Below, piece by piece: positions 45,106 through 53,591 of a DNA stretch of 64,000 nt (its first letter is position 1; every line of letters starts with the position of its first letter). The notes beneath the pieces were generated by a model. It made no database searches. It was not told where the DNA came from and saw nothing but the letters and a program-made list of their open reading frames with translations. The translations under genes were made by a program, and so were the position numbers. Source of the stretch: JAIVJZ01 sp036386515 (lineage in GTDB: Bacteria; Acidobacteriota; Blastocatellia; Pyrinomonadales; Pyrinomonadaceae); contig DASVVO010000060.1 of NCBI GenBank assembly GCA_036386515.1, forward strand, positions 10,566 through 74,565. Direction: 5' to 3'.

Positions 45106-45300
45106 TCAACCGCGCGTCGGAAGTTCGTCGCCGCCGATCTCGGCATCTTCGCTCTCGTCCGGTTCGTCCTCGTCCGTCGCCGGGTCGTAAACTTCGTAGC
45201 CCGTGCCGTCGTCGTAGTAATAACTGTGCGGGGCGGGCGAGCGCGTCGGGGGCGCGTCGCGTTCGCAGGGTTCTGTTGTATTATCGCGCGGTTCGCTCAT
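45106..45300 (-). CDS. Small acidic protein of unknown function (64 aa)
   Basis: GGAG lies 6 nt before the ATG at 45300 on the minus strand. The product is acidic and Tyr-rich in the middle (HSYYYDDGTGYEVYDP) with a DEDEPDESEDAEIG tail; no known family, signal or membrane segment. It is divergent from the amidotransferase gene, whose ATG is only 26 nt away, so the two probably share a regulatory region. Its reality rests on the ribosome binding site and the non-random composition. Confidence 0.5.
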   Translation of the reverse strand: MSEPRDNTTEPCERDAPPTRSPAPHSYYYDDGTGYEVYDPATDEDEPDESEDAEIGGDELPTRG

Positions 45301-45326
45301 TTCGTTCTCCGGTCAGGCTTAAAATT

Positions 45327-46196
45327 ATGTGTCGCTTTCTCGCGTATGCGGGCGCGCCGCTGTTGCTGGCGGACTTATTATACCGCCCCGTGAACTCGCT
45401 GATCATGCAGAGCTACAAGGCGCGCGAGCGCGCCGAGCCTTTGAACGGCGACGGCTTCGGCGTCGGTTGGTACGTGCCCGAGGTTGACCCCGCGCCGTGC
45501 GTGCAGCGGACGGTGATGCCCGCGTGGTCGAACCGCAACTTGCAGAACCTCGCGGTGAAGGTGCGCGCTTCGTGCCTGTTCGCACACGTGCGCGCGGCGT
45601 CGCCGGGGATGGCCGTGATGGAGTCGAACGTTCACCCGTTCGCTTACGACCGTTTCATGTGGATGCACAACGGCGGGGTCGCCGGGTTTGAACGCATCAA
45701 GCGACGTTTACGCGAGAGTTTGAAGGACGAATTTTACAGCATGGTGATGGGCACGACCGATTCGGAGCACGCCTTCGCGCTGTTTCTCAACTCCCTGCGC
45801 GTGCCCTTTGGCGAAGCGAGCGGCGACGAGATGCGCGCCGCCATGCTCGAAACCATCGCGCGCCTGAACGAGTGGACGCGCGCGGAGGGCGTGGTCGAGC
45901 CTTCGCATTACAACTTCGCCGTGACGGACGGCGCATCCATCGTCATCTCGCGCTACTGTTCGGCCGAAGGCATGTCGGGAAACTCGCTGCACATCTCGCG
46001 CGGTCGGCGTTTCGAGTGCCTGCCCGACGGGCTGTGCGACATGCACACGGTGCATGGGCAGGAAGCGGCCGCGGCCGTGATCGTCTCCAGCGAGCGGTTG
46101 ACCGATGACCCTGACGACTGGCTCGACGTGCCGGACAATCACACCGTGACGGTGACGCCGGATTTGAACGTGCGGGTCGAGCCAATTACTCTGTAA
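45327..46196 (+). CDS. Class II glutamine amidotransferase
   Basis: Ntn-hydrolase fold amidotransferase of the YafJ/EgtC type. The start is fixed by MCRFLAYAGAP: Cys2 becomes the N-terminal nucleophile after Met removal. Other conserved blocks are NGDGFGVGWYV, SCLFAHVRAASPGMAVMESN, HPFAYDRFMWMHNGGVAGFE and GTTDSEHAFALFLN. 289 aa. The glutamine-hydrolysing partner substrate is unknown; EgtC members act in ergothioneine synthesis, but no egt genes are nearby. It lies 18 nt upstream of the S9 peptidase gene, so the two may be cotranscribed. Confidence 0.88.
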   Translation: MCRFLAYAGAPLLLADLLYRPVNSLIMQSYKARERAEPLNGDGFGVGWYVPEVDPAPCVQRTVMPAWSNRNLQNLAVKVRASCLFAHVRAASPGMAVMESNVHPFAYDRFMWMHNGGVAGFERIKRRLRESLKDEFYSMVMGTTDSEHAFALFLNSLRVPFGEASGDEMRAAMLETIARLNEWTRAEGVVEPSHYNFAVTDGASIVISRYCSAEGMSGNSLHISRGRRFECLPDGLCDMHTVHGQEAAAAVIVSSERLTDDPDDWLDVPDNHTVTVTPDLNVRVEPITL

Positions 46197-46214
46197 GCAC
46201 CGGAATAACGGGAT

Positions 46215-48839
46215 ATGAAAATCAGCCTTAACCGCCGCGCGCTGGCCGCGCTCTCAGTCGCCCTCCTGCTCCTACAACAATCCATCATCGCGCAACAAAC
46301 GCCGTCGCCATCGTCGCCGTCGTCATCGCCGAAGCGGTTCGAGTTGACGGTTGACAGCATCATGCGCGGGGCTGCGCTCGTGGGCTACGAGCCGACGAGC
46401 GTGCGCTGGTCGCAGGATGGCGCGCGCGTCTATTTCCGTTGGAAGCAGGCGACGGAGGCGCGCCTGAAAGACATGGACACTTACGTCGTCAATCGAGACG
46501 GCACGAATTTGCGCAAGCTCTCGGAGGAGGAGGCGAAGGATGCGCCGCCCGCGTCGGGCGAGTTGTCGAAGGATAAGCGTTGGACGGTCTTCACCGAAGA
46601 GGGCGACGTTTATCTCTACGAGCACGCGCGCAGCGCGCGGCGAGCCTTGACCCGCACGACCGAGGCGGAGACCAACCCGCGCTTCACACGCGACGGGCGG
46701 CGCATCTATTTCACGCGCCAAAACAATCTCTACGCGCTCTCGCTCGACGGCGGCCTGCTCGAACAGTTGACCGACATCCGCGTCGGTGGCGGTGGCGGCG
46801 GCGGTGGCGGGCAGCAGGCGCGCGGGACGGAGAGCCAGGAAGTGTTGAAGAAGGAGGAGCGCGGGTTGCTCGAAGCCGTGCGCGAGCGCGCGGAACGGCG
46901 CGAGGAGCAGGAGGCGAAGCGCAAGGCGCGCGAGCAGCGCAAACCTTACAACGTACCCACGGGGCAGAACGTCGCGAATCTCACGCTCTCGCCGGACGGC
47001 CGTTTCGTCGTCGCCGTCATCTCCGAACCGGCGACGGCGGCCAGGCAGACCATCGTGCCGAACTACGTCACGGAGTCGGCCTACACGGAAGACATTCCGG
47101 GACGCACGAAGGTGGGCGACGCGCAAGGGCGCACGCGCATGGTGATCATCTCGGTCGAGACGGGCGACGCGAAAAACGTCGAGCACGCGCAGCGCGCCGA
47201 AGCCGCGCCCATCGTGCGCACGCGCACCGAACAGAACGCCACCGAACAGGCCGGGCGCGAGCGCGGCGCGGACACGCAGCAACAAGCCCAACAGGCGCAG
47301 GGGCAGGGGCAGCAGGCGCAAACACAGCAACAATCTCAAGGCCAGACGCCGCCCCCGCGCACGCAAACCGAAACGACCGCGCAAACAAACGCCCAGGCGC
47401 GCGAACGCGACGTGCAGTTTTTCCAGTTGCAATGGTCGGAGGACGGCCGCCACGCGGCGACGCTCGCCCGTTCGGCCGACAACAAAGATCGTTGGGTGCT
47501 TTTGCTCGACCCGGCGACGGGCAAAACGAAAACGCTCGCCGCGCTGCACGACGATGCCTGGACGAACGGCCCCGGCACGTTCACGCTCGGCTGGCTCGCG
47601 GACAACCGGCGCGTCTATTTCGAGTCGGAGCAGGACGGCTTCGCGCACCTCTACACGGTTTCGATAGACGGCGGCCAGCCGGTGCAGTTGACGCGCGGCG
47701 CGTTTGAAGTCTCCGACGTGCGGCTCTCCGACGACAAGACGAAGTTCTACTTCACCTCAAGCGAGGTCAGCTTCGCCGAGCGACACCTCTACTCGATGCC
47801 GGTAACGGGCGGCGCACGCACGCGCCTCACCTTCATGCCCGGCAATAACGCGGCCGACATCTCGCCCGACGAACAGCGGCTCGCCCTCGTTCGTTCTTAC
47901 AGCAACAAGCCGCCCGAACTCTACCTCGATGCGAACCAGCCCGCGCCGCCGCCCGCCGAAATTCGCGCCTCAGGAAAACTTCCCCCACGCAGCGCAACGC
48001 AGGTGACGACTTCGCCCATCCCCGAGTTCTTCACGCACAACTGGATCGAGCCGCCCATCGTCGGCTTCAAAGCGCGCGACGGTCAGACCGTGCAGGCGCG
48101 TCTCTACAAACCGGCGCGGCCGAACGGCGCGGCCGTCCTGTTCGTTCACGGCGCGGGCTACTTGCAGAACGTCCACAACTGGTGGAGCAGCTATTACCGC
48201 GAGTACATGTTTCATCATCTGCTGATGGAGCGCGGCTACACCGTGCTCGATATAGACTATCGCGGCTCCGCCGGGTACGGGCGCGATTGGCGCACCGGCA
48301 TCTATCGCCACATGGGCGGCAAGGATTTGACCGACCACGTTGACGCCGCGCGCTACCTCTCCGCCGAGCACGGCATCGACCCGAAGCGCATCGGCCTCTA
48401 CGGCGGCAGCTACGGCGGCTTCATCACGCTGATGGCGATGTTCACCACGCCCGACGTGTTCGCGGCGGGCGCGGCCTTGCGTCCCGTCACCGATTGGGCG
48501 CACTACAACCACCCTTACACCGCGAACATCCTCAACCTGCCGCAGACAGACCTCGAAGCCTACAAGCGCAGTTCGCCCATCTACTTCGCGGAGGGCTTGC
48601 GCGGCGCGCTGCTCATCTGCCACGGCATGGTTGACGTGAACGTCCACTTTCAAGATTCCGTGCGCCTCGCCCAACGACTCATCGAACTGAGAAAAGAGAA
48701 CTGGGAACTCGCGCCCTACCCGGTCGAAGACCACGCCTTCGAGCGCGAAACGAGTTGGGCGGACGAGTACAAGCGAATCCTGAAATTGTTCGAGACGAAT
48801 TTGCGCGCCGACGCCAACGCCGCGCCCGCCGCGCGTTAG
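46215..48839 (+). CDS. S9 family prolyl oligopeptidase-like peptidase
   Basis: Exported serine peptidase of the prolyl oligopeptidase/DPP-IV family, 874 aa. Signal peptide (RRALAALSVALLLLQQSIIA), an eight-bladed propeller with WD40/PD40-like motifs (TRDGRRIYFTRQNNLYALSL), and the alpha/beta hydrolase domain (about 610-870) with nucleophile Ser in GLYGGSYGGFI near 732, Asp in HGMVDVNVHFQ and His in VEDHAFE. The propeller is interrupted by a poly-Gly run (VGGGGGGGGGQQ) and by a Gln-rich insert (QQQAQQAQGQGQQAQTQQQ) around residues 350-390, both atypical low-complexity expansions. Probably degrades peptides in the periplasm. Confidence 0.92.
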   Translation: MKISLNRRALAALSVALLLLQQSIIAQQTPSPSSPSSSPKRFELTVDSIMRGAALVGYEPTSVRWSQDGARVYFRWKQATEARLKDMDTYVVNRDGTNLRKLSEEEAKDAPPASGELSKDKRWTVFTEEGDVYLYEHARSARRALTRTTEAETNPRFTRDGRRIYFTRQNNLYALSLDGGLLEQLTDIRVGGGGGGGGGQQARGTESQEVLKKEERGLLEAVRERAERREEQEAKRKAREQRKPYNVPTGQNVANLTLSPDGRFVVAVISEPATAARQTIVPNYVTESAYTEDIPGRTKVGDAQGRTRMVIISVETGDAKNVEHAQRAEAAPIVRTRTEQNATEQAGRERGADTQQQAQQAQGQGQQAQTQQQSQGQTPPPRTQTETTAQTNAQARERDVQFFQLQWSEDGRHAATLARSADNKDRWVLLLDPATGKTKTLAALHDDAWTNGPGTFTLGWLADNRRVYFESEQDGFAHLYTVSIDGGQPVQLTRGAFEVSDVRLSDDKTKFYFTSSEVSFAERHLYSMPVTGGARTRLTFMPGNNAADISPDEQRLALVRSYSNKPPELYLDANQPAPPPAEIRASGKLPPRSATQVTTSPIPEFFTHNWIEPPIVGFKARDGQTVQARLYKPARPNGAAVLFVHGAGYLQNVHNWWSSYYREYMFHHLLMERGYTVLDIDYRGSAGYGRDWRTGIYRHMGGKDLTDHVDAARYLSAEHGIDPKRIGLYGGSYGGFITLMAMFTTPDVFAAGAALRPVTDWAHYNHPYTANILNLPQTDLEAYKRSSPIYFAEGLRGALLICHGMVDVNVHFQDSVRLAQRLIELRKENWELAPYPVEDHAFERETSWADEYKRILKLFETNLRADANAAPAAR

Positions 48840-48903
48840 CCGCGCGCGAATCTTCGCACAGCGCGCGCCCCGCGCGAACGCCGGGAGGCGCGCGCCGTGT
48901 TCC

Positions 48904-48932
48904 TTGACACGCTCGTGGGGCGCGCCTAAAGT
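48904..48932 (+). promoter_or_regulatory. Candidate promoter for the M43 protease gene
   Basis: TTGACA (48904-48909) and TAAAGT (48927-48932) with 17 nt between; the -10 matches at 4 of 6. The leader would be about 95 nt. Confidence 0.5.
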
Positions 48933-49033
48933 CGTGGCCTCTCATCTTTCGGGAAAGTCCCAATGGCGCAATGGCCGTTGAGGTTCCTTCCCCCGTCCCC
49001 AACTTCAAGTCCATAGTTCGGAGGAATTTTTTG

Positions 49034-50014
49034 ATGACCAGAAAGTTGTTCGCATCCCTCTCGCTTCTGTGCCTGGCGCTCGTCGTCGCCGTCGCCAGTC
49101 CCTCGCTCTTTAAACGCGCTCACGCCGAGAACGCCCGCGGCGGCGAGAGGGCAATCGTCCAGACCGCTGAATCCTTCAACGCGCAAAAGACCGCCAAAGG
49201 CGAGACGCGTTCGCAGCGGAGCCGTTGCGCCACGCGCGACCTCGACGAGACGACCGCCTCCACCTACGAAGCCGCGCTCAACGACTTCAATCACAAGCGC
49301 AGCCCCGGCCAGATCAGGAAGTCGGGCGCGGTGACGATCCCCGTCTACTTTCACGTCGTCAACAAGGGCGCGGGCGTCTCGAACGGCGATATCACGGATA
49401 AGATGATCCGCGCGCAGATCGACGTGCTCAACGCCGCCTACGCGGGCGCGACGGGAGCGGGCGCGGCCAACACGCCCTTCCGCTTCGCCCTCGTCGGCGT
49501 GACGCGCACGACGAACCTCGCGTGGTTTAACGCCGCGCCCGACACGGCCGCCGAGCGCGAGATGAAGACCGCCCTGCACACGGGCGGCGCGGACACGCTC
49601 AACTTCTACACCAATAACGGCGGCGGTTATCTCGGTTGGGCGACCTTCCCCTTCTGGTACGCGGGCGACCCCGCCATGGACGGCATCGTCTGCCTCTATT
49701 CGAGCCTGCCCGGCGGCACGGAAGCCCCCTACAACGAGGGCGACACGGGCACGCACGAAGTCGGCCACTGGCTCGGCCTCTTCCACACCTTCCAGGGCGG
49801 CTGCGCGGCTGTCTATAACGACTTCGTCGCCGACACCCCCTCCGAACGCTCGCCCGCTTTTAACTGCCCCGCCGGGCGCGACTCCTGCCCCAAGACCGGC
49901 CTCGACCCCATTGAAAACTTCATGGACTACACCGACGACCCCTGCATGTATCGCTTCACCGGCGGCCAATCCGCGCGCATGGAAGCCCTCTCGCTCCAAT
50001 ATCGCGGGCTGTAA
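49034..50014 (+). CDS. M43 (pappalysin/cytophagalysin) zinc metalloprotease
   Basis: Secreted metzincin of 326 aa. Signal peptide (LFASLSLLCLALVVAVASPS), a propeptide-like Arg/Ser-rich stretch with a Cys (SQRSRCATRDLD), then the catalytic domain: VTIPVYFHVVNKGAGVSNGD, the zinc motif GTHEVGHWLGLFHTF (HExxHxxGxxH, about residue 240), conserved Cys pairs, and the Met-turn ENFMDYTDDPCMYRF. Ends TGGQSARMEALSLQYR as the family does. ATG 49034 has GGAGG 9 nt upstream. The Cys in the propeptide may be a Cys-switch that keeps the zymogen inactive; inferred. Confidence 0.93.
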   Translation: MTRKLFASLSLLCLALVVAVASPSLFKRAHAENARGGERAIVQTAESFNAQKTAKGETRSQRSRCATRDLDETTASTYEAALNDFNHKRSPGQIRKSGAVTIPVYFHVVNKGAGVSNGDITDKMIRAQIDVLNAAYAGATGAGAANTPFRFALVGVTRTTNLAWFNAAPDTAAEREMKTALHTGGADTLNFYTNNGGGYLGWATFPFWYAGDPAMDGIVCLYSSLPGGTEAPYNEGDTGTHEVGHWLGLFHTFQGGCAAVYNDFVADTPSERSPAFNCPAGRDSCPKTGLDPIENFMDYTDDPCMYRFTGGQSARMEALSLQYRGL

Positions 50015-50043
50015 AGTTTTCGCCGGTTAAGTTAGTTTCGGGA

Positions 50044-50076
50044 AGAGGGGCGACTGCGTCGCCCCTCTCTTATTTT
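50044..50076 (+). terminator. Intrinsic terminator of the M43 protease gene
   Basis: AGAGGGGCGAC (50044-50054) pairs perfectly with 50058-50068 around TGC, followed by CTTATTTT. Confidence 0.85.
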
Positions 50077-50144
50077 GTGGAGTTGAGGGTGAAGTTCTTC
50101 GGGGGAGCGAGACCGGGGGCGGCGGGCGTTGCCCCGCACGCGCC

Positions 50145-50183
50145 GCCGTGCAAGCATCCGCGACCCGCGGATGTTTGCACGGC
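50145..50183 (-). terminator. Long hairpin downstream of the lone receiver gene
   Basis: An 18-bp stem with one G-U pair (50145-50162 with 50166-50183), loop ACC. It lies 70 nt after the minus-strand receiver gene and may end its transcript; there is no U-tract. Confidence 0.6.
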
Positions 50184-50255
50184 GGGTTATTCCGATCCGG
50201 TTTGGTAGAAACGCGTGATGAACTTGTTCGGCCGTTGGGCGCGAAGCGTGGGAGG

Positions 50256-50627
50256 TTAGGGCAGGAGGCGGCCGAGGAGGTCTATGAGCCAGTCGAAGTC
50301 TACGGGTTTGGTGAGGTAGGCGTCGCAGCCGGCGGCGAGGGCTTGGGCGCGGTATTCGGTCTCGTGGTGCGCGGTGAGGGCGACGATGAGCACGTCGCGC
50401 AGGGTGTGGTCGCTGCGGATGCGGCGCGTGGCCTCGATGCCGTCAACGTGCGGGAGGCCGATGTCCATGATGATGATGTCGGGGCGTTCGCGCGCGGCGA
50501 ACTCGATGGCCTGCTCGCCGTCCGTGGCTTCGACGACGCGGAAACCGCGCCTCTCCAGTTCGAGCCGCATGAGGAAGCGCGTGTCGTCGAAGTCTTCTAC
50601 GACGAGCACCTTGAGCGGCGCGGCCAT
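50256..50627 (-). CDS. Single-domain response regulator (CheY-like)
   Basis: Stand-alone receiver domain, 123 aa. Conserved residues: acidic pocket in VLVVEDFDDTRFLMRLE, phospho-acceptor Asp in IIIMDIGLPHVDG (about residue 55), Thr in ALTAHHETE, Lys in YLTKPVDFDWL. No output domain, so it must act through protein contacts. ATG 50627 begins MAAPLKVLVVED; upstream in-frame ATGs would add about 73 Arg/Ala-rich residues unlike a receiver, though GGGAA at the chosen start is close. Not paired with a kinase here. Confidence 0.8.
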   Translation of the reverse strand: MAAPLKVLVVEDFDDTRFLMRLELERRGFRVVEATDGEQAIEFAARERPDIIIMDIGLPHVDGIEATRRIRSDHTLRDVLIVALTAHHETEYRAQALAAGCDAYLTKPVDFDWLIDLLGRLLP

Positions 50628-51017
50628 TTCCCGACTGTTCGACCCGGTGCGTGAAGTTTCCTGACCCACGAATAGCCCCTCGCTCTGCCGACGTGCCGGT
50701 CGCATGATGCTCCCGGCTGCGCACGCGCCAAGCGGCGCGGCCGATGAAATCGCGCGGGTAGTTTTCAACATTTCAACCGCTCCGGTCAACGCGCGAAACG
50801 CCGCGCGGCGAAAAAACTCGCGCCCCACCGTCTCTCCCGCCGGCAATTCTCACGCGGCGACTTAAGAACCTCCCGGCGGCGCGCGCGAGCCGCGACGGGG
50901 TAGGACGCGTGGTAGTCGCCCCGACACTAAGTACGAAAGTTTTCGTTGACATTACGAAACGCTTCGTAGTATGGTGTCGCCCGTCAGATTCGGGGGTGGT
51001 GAAAGGGAGCCTGGAAG
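50628..51017. other. Divergent intergenic region, receiver to blaI-like gene
   Basis: No gene supported. It holds the leader of the receiver gene and, at its right end, the BlaI-type promoter and two palindromic operator candidates (50933-50975). Confidence 0.55.
50933..50975 (+). promoter_or_regulatory. Promoter with two BlaI-type operator palindromes
   Basis: TTGACA at 50946-50951 with TATGGT at 50970-50975 (18 nt). ACGAAA-GT-TTTCGT (50933-50946) touches the -35, and TACGAA-ACGC-TTCGTA (50953-50968) fills the spacer. Both share ACGAA half-sites, so a dimeric repressor, presumably the BlaI-like protein, could block the promoter and autoregulate. Confidence 0.7.
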
Positions 51018-51410
51018 ATGCCCAAACGAGACGCGCCGCGGCCGACCGACGCGGAGTTGGAAATCCTGAACGTGCTCTGGCAGCGCGGGGCGTGTACGGT
51101 GCGCGACGTTCAACAGGCGATCAGCCGGGCGAAGCCCGCCGTCGGCTACACGACCGTCTTGAAGTTGATGCAGATCATGGCGGAGAAAGGGTTGGTGGAG
51201 CGCGACGAGACCGAGCGCGCGCACGTCTACGAGGCGCGGCTCGCGCGCGAACAGACGCAGCGGCAACTCATCGGCGACCTGCTCGAACGCGCCTTCGAGG
51301 GTTCGGCGACGAAGCTCGTGATGCAGGCTCTCTCCGCGAAGAAGGCTTCGGCGGAAGAATTGACCACCATCCGCGAGATGCTGGACGAGTTCGAGCGAGG
51401 TGAGTCATGA
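51018..51410 (+). CDS. BlaI/MecI-family winged-helix repressor
   Basis: 130-aa dimeric repressor. The winged-helix domain (about residues 8-75) shows PTDAELEILNVLWQRGACTV, RDVQQAISRAKPAVGYTTVL and LKLMQIMAEKGLVERDETER, followed by the C-terminal dimerisation helices (LIGDLLERAFEGSATKLVMQ). The linker near residues 98-106, where BlaI/MecI are cut after signalling, is ALSAKKASA. Upstream palindromes overlap its promoter. Its stop overlaps the start of the M56 gene by 4 bp, the arrangement of classical blaI-blaR1 pairs. Probably controls the three-gene unit ending with the deacetylase. Confidence 0.93.
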   Translation: MPKRDAPRPTDAELEILNVLWQRGACTVRDVQQAISRAKPAVGYTTVLKLMQIMAEKGLVERDETERAHVYEARLAREQTQRQLIGDLLERAFEGSATKLVMQALSAKKASAEELTTIREMLDEFERGES

Positions 51411-53497
51411 GAAACGCGAGCGCGCTCATGGCGCACCCCGTCTGGCAAACCCTGGGCTGGACGCTCCTGCATTTCATCTGGCAGGGCGCGCTCGTCGCGC
51501 TGCTCTACGCGGGCGTCGCGCTCTGGCTCCGGCGCGCGACGGCAAACTTGCGCTACGCGGTCGCCTGCGCCTGCATGCTCCTGATGCTCACGCTGCCCGC
51601 CGCGACGTTCTTCCGGCTCAACTCGAATGCGACCGCCGCCGCCGGCCTCGACGAACGCGCTGCGGGAGTCGTTCCCGCCGAGCCGTCGGGCGGGACGAGT
51701 GCGCCCGCCGGGTCAGACGGCGCGCAGGCGCGACCCGACGCGAACTTTTCGATTCTGCCCGACGACGAAGGAGCGCGCGCTCCTTTGCAGCGTTGGGCGG
51801 AACACCGTTTTACGTCCGCTCTGCCGTGGCTCGCGCTGGCCTGGCTGGCGGGCGCGTTCGGGCTGACGCTGCGGCTGCTCGGCGGCTGGGTGTTGACCGA
51901 ACGACTCAGGCGTGAACCCGCAACTCCGCTCGCGTGCGCCTGGCGGGAGACACTGGCGCGTCTCGCGCGGCAGTTGCGGGTTTCACGGCACGTTCGTCTC
52001 TGCGCCTCCGCGCTCGTCGAAGTGCCGACCGTGATCGGGTGCCTGCGCCCGGTCATCCTCTTGCCCGTGTCGGCGTTGACGGGTTTGAGCGCGCCGCAAC
52101 TCGAAGCTCTCCTCGCGCACGAACTGGCGCACATCCGCCGCCACGATTATCTCGTCAATCTCTTGCAGAGCGTGGCCGAGACCGTGCTCTTTTATCACCC
52201 GGCGGTGTGGTGGCTCTCGGGGCGCGTGCGCATCGAGCGCGAGCACGCCTGCGACGACCTCGCCGTGCGCGCCACGGGCGACGTGCTCGTCTACGCGCGC
52301 GCCCTCGCCACGCTCGAAACTTTACGCGGCCAACAGGTCAACGCACGCACGCTGGCCGTCGCCGCCGACGGAGGTATCCTGATGCAACGCATTCAACGTC
52401 TGATCAAAGCGCAGCCCGCGCACGAGGCGGGGCGTCCGCCGCTGTTGGCGGGCGCGGCGGTCGTCCTCGTCGCGCTGGCGTGTGTCATCGCGTGCGCGCA
52501 AACTTTCACTCTCGCCCACCGTCAGGAGCCGCGCGCGGCGGCGGCGGCGCGAAGCGTCCCGGCGCAGGCGGCGCAGGCCAAGCGGCAAGTGGCCGTTACC
52601 TTCGTCGCCCTGCCCGCCGTCCACACCTACTACAACCCGCGCGCCGAGAAAGACACGCGCCGCTTGCTCTCGACGCTGGCCGCCGAACACATTCGCGCCG
52701 TCGGCTTCGTCAACGAAAACCAACTCTACGACGAAGAGGCGGGCGGCCGTCTCGACGCGGAACGCGTGCGCCTGCTCAACCTCTGGCTCGACGCCGGGCA
52801 CGAACTCGGCACGCAAACCCGCGCCCACTCGAACCTCTACAAAACGCCGCTCGCCGAGTTTCAACAAGACGTGATTCGCGGCGAAGAGATCACGGGCAAG
52901 TTGATGTCGGAGCGCGGCCTCCGCCCGCGTTACTTCAGTTATCCCTTCCTCAACACGGGGGCAAACCGCGAGACGAAAGAGGCGGCCGAAGCCTTTCTCG
53001 CCGCGCGCGGCTACCGGATTCACCAGGTGACGATCGACAACTCGGACTGGCTCTACGGCCGCGTCTACGCGCAGGCGCGCCGCGCCGAAGACGAAGCGAC
53101 GATGAAGCGCGTCGCCGACGAATACCTGCCTTACATGGAACGCATGTTCGAGTATTACGAAGAACTCTCGCGCACCACGCTCGGCTACGAGTTGCCGCAA
53201 GTCCTGCTGCTCACCGCGAACTCGCTCAACGCGCACAAGATGGGCGAACTCGCCGCGATGATGAAGCGACGCGGCTACGAGTTCGTCACGCTCGAAGCGG
53301 CGTTGGAGGACAAAGCCTACCGGCAGCAGGCCGCCAACTACACCGGCGCGTGGGGCATCTCGTGGCTCGAACGCTGGGCTTTGGAGCAAGGGCGGCAACC
53401 GCTCGGCAACGAACCCGACATCTCGCCCTACATGCGGCAGTTCGACATCAACCGCGGCGGAACCGATTACGGCAAACTGTCCAAAGTGAAGAACTGA
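51407..53497 (+). CDS. BlaR1-like M56 metallopeptidase fused to an inactive deacetylase-like sensor
   Basis: Membrane signal transducer, 696 aa. Four transmembrane helices (for example TLLHFIWQGALVALLYAGVA) surround an M56 zinc peptidase domain with LLAHELAHIRRHDYLVNLLQ (HExxH near residue 238) and EREHACDDLAVR. After the last helix (about residue 355) there is, instead of a penicillin-binding domain, a domain of about 300 residues that aligns along its length with the deacetylase encoded next. Its catalytic motifs are lost: VAVTFVALPAVHT against VAVTFDDLPFTGD, ELGTQTRAHSNL against ELGNHTFGHAGF, and RYFSYPFLNTG against RYFRHPFLNTG. The inferred role is ligand sensing outside the membrane, triggering BlaI cleavage. 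Confidence 0.88.
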   Translation: MRNASALMAHPVWQTLGWTLLHFIWQGALVALLYAGVALWLRRATANLRYAVACACMLLMLTLPAATFFRLNSNATAAAGLDERAAGVVPAEPSGGTSAPAGSDGAQARPDANFSILPDDEGARAPLQRWAEHRFTSALPWLALAWLAGAFGLTLRLLGGWVLTERLRREPATPLACAWRETLARLARQLRVSRHVRLCASALVEVPTVIGCLRPVILLPVSALTGLSAPQLEALLAHELAHIRRHDYLVNLLQSVAETVLFYHPAVWWLSGRVRIEREHACDDLAVRATGDVLVYARALATLETLRGQQVNARTLAVAADGGILMQRIQRLIKAQPAHEAGRPPLLAGAAVVLVALACVIACAQTFTLAHRQEPRAAAAARSVPAQAAQAKRQVAVTFVALPAVHTYYNPRAEKDTRRLLSTLAAEHIRAVGFVNENQLYDEEAGGRLDAERVRLLNLWLDAGHELGTQTRAHSNLYKTPLAEFQQDVIRGEEITGKLMSERGLRPRYFSYPFLNTGANRETKEAAEAFLAARGYRIHQVTIDNSDWLYGRVYAQARRAEDEATMKRVADEYLPYMERMFEYYEELSRTTLGYELPQVLLLTANSLNAHKMGELAAMMKRRGYEFVTLEAALEDKAYRQQAANYTGAWGISWLERWALEQGRQPLGNEPDISPYMRQFDINRGGTDYGKLSKVKN

Positions 53498-53591
53498 CAG
53501 CCCATCGCACGGAGCAATCCGCGCCCAGCGTCGAGGCCGGTTTCGAGTAAAACAAATCAACGGGCGCACCGCCCGCGCTAAGGAGTTCGAC

